From Nitrososphaerota archaeon (GTDB taxonomy: Archaea; Thermoproteota; Nitrososphaeria; Nitrososphaerales; UBA183), in NCBI GenBank assembly GCA_029784795.1, contig JAFMAW010000065.1:1-5425 (forward strand): 5,425 nucleotides of DNA, read 5' to 3'. The notes under the pieces are model-generated. The model made no database searches and was not told where the DNA came from. It saw only the letters and a list, made by a program, of their open reading frames with translations. Shown here piece after piece: positions 5,076 to 5,425 of the stretch (position 1 is the first letter of the stretch; every line of letters begins with the position of its first letter). Position numbers and translations under genes: made by a program.

Positions 5076-5425
5076 CAGAAGAAGCGTCGAGCTCAACGAG
5101 CTGGGGTGGTGGTCCAAGTGGGCCAAGCTCAGGTGGCGCGGCGACGGCTACGTCCTTTATTCCGACAAATTCAGGGAGCCGTTCTTCAATCGCGGGGGGT
5201 CCCTGACCTGCAGGGCGGCGGCGCCGGCCGCCGCCTGGGTGGAGCGCGCCCTCTCTCAGAGGAAGATGACTCCGACCTTCCTGGCGTTCGAGGACTGCGG
5301 GGCGGCGGAGAAGCTCGCGGCATCAAGCTACGTCCGCGAGGACACCATGGCCGTCCTGTCGTCCAGGGGACCGGTCGGCGGGGTCGCTGGCGCCCAAGCT
5401 GTGTCCCCCTCCGTCTCCTCGGAAG
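5062..5425 (+). CDS. GNAT-family acetyltransferase, N-terminal part (runs off right edge)
   Basis: A frame opening after a stop at 5038-5040 continues to the window end without a stop, giving 121 residues from TTG 5062. ELNELGWWSKWAKLRW (10-25), GYVLYSDKFREPFFNRGG (29-46), a helix AAAWVERALSQRKMTPTFLA, and YVREDTMAVLS (90-100) match the N-terminal domain of archaeal two-domain GNAT proteins as I remember them. The catalytic acetyl-CoA-binding domain would lie beyond the window, so the acceptor substrate cannot be judged. TTG 5062 has a weak GGGGTGG six bases upstream; TTG 5047 is the only other in-frame start. It overlaps the end of cysS by 14 bases, suggesting translational coupling and one transcript. 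The alanine-rich segment RAAAPAAA (51-58) coincides with a GC-rich hairpin at 5211-5237. Confidence 0.65.
   Translation, partial: MREPDRRSVELNELGWWSKWAKLRWRGDGYVLYSDKFREPFFNRGGSLTCRAAAPAAAWVERALSQRKMTPTFLAFEDCGAAEKLAASSYVREDTMAVLSSRGPVGGVAGAQAVSPSVSSE

Overview
The window looks like a GC-rich archaeal chromosome segment. The clues are a cysteinyl-tRNA synthetase whose motifs read like archaeal versions, an archaeal-style GNAT protein start, a Cas4-family nuclease, frequent TTG/GTG starts with few Shine-Dalgarno sites, and AT-rich TATA-like patches about 24-28 bases before several starts, as expected for leaderless archaeal transcripts. A Thermoproteota (Nitrososphaeria-like) source is my best guess. 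Neither a species nor a phylum can be fixed from the sequence alone.

Layout. The left edge (1-35, minus) carries only the first 11 codons of a Rossmann-fold protein, probably an NAD-dependent epimerase or short-chain dehydrogenase. Positions 36-2071 are gene-sparse. They hold a doubtful small helix-turn-helix ORF (plus, ending 396), a 10-G homopolymer (504-513), a solitary Cas4-like PD-(D/E)XK nuclease with a four-cysteine iron-sulfur signature (560-1336, plus), and a small winged-helix regulator (1593-1850, minus). No CRISPR repeats or other cas genes are visible.

From 2072 the coding becomes compact. Three minus-strand genes run in the order 98-aa protein of unknown function (3539-3835), CPHC thioredoxin-fold protein (3155-3508) and M29 aminopeptidase-like protein (2072-3130), with gaps of 30 and 24 bases. 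The M29-like protein has no histidine at all and lacks the family's metal-binding motifs, so it is probably not a conventional metallopeptidase. Divergently, cysS (likely from TTG 3888, to 5075) overlaps the start of a GNAT acetyltransferase (5062 to the right edge, incomplete). The short, AT-rich cysS/98-aa spacer probably holds both promoters.

The items most worth attention are the histidine-free M29 homologue paired with a CPHC oxidoreductase, the CysRS with an Asp at one zinc-ligand position and a shortened C-terminus, and the stand-alone Cas4-like nuclease. No tRNA, rRNA, insertion sequence or CRISPR array was found.
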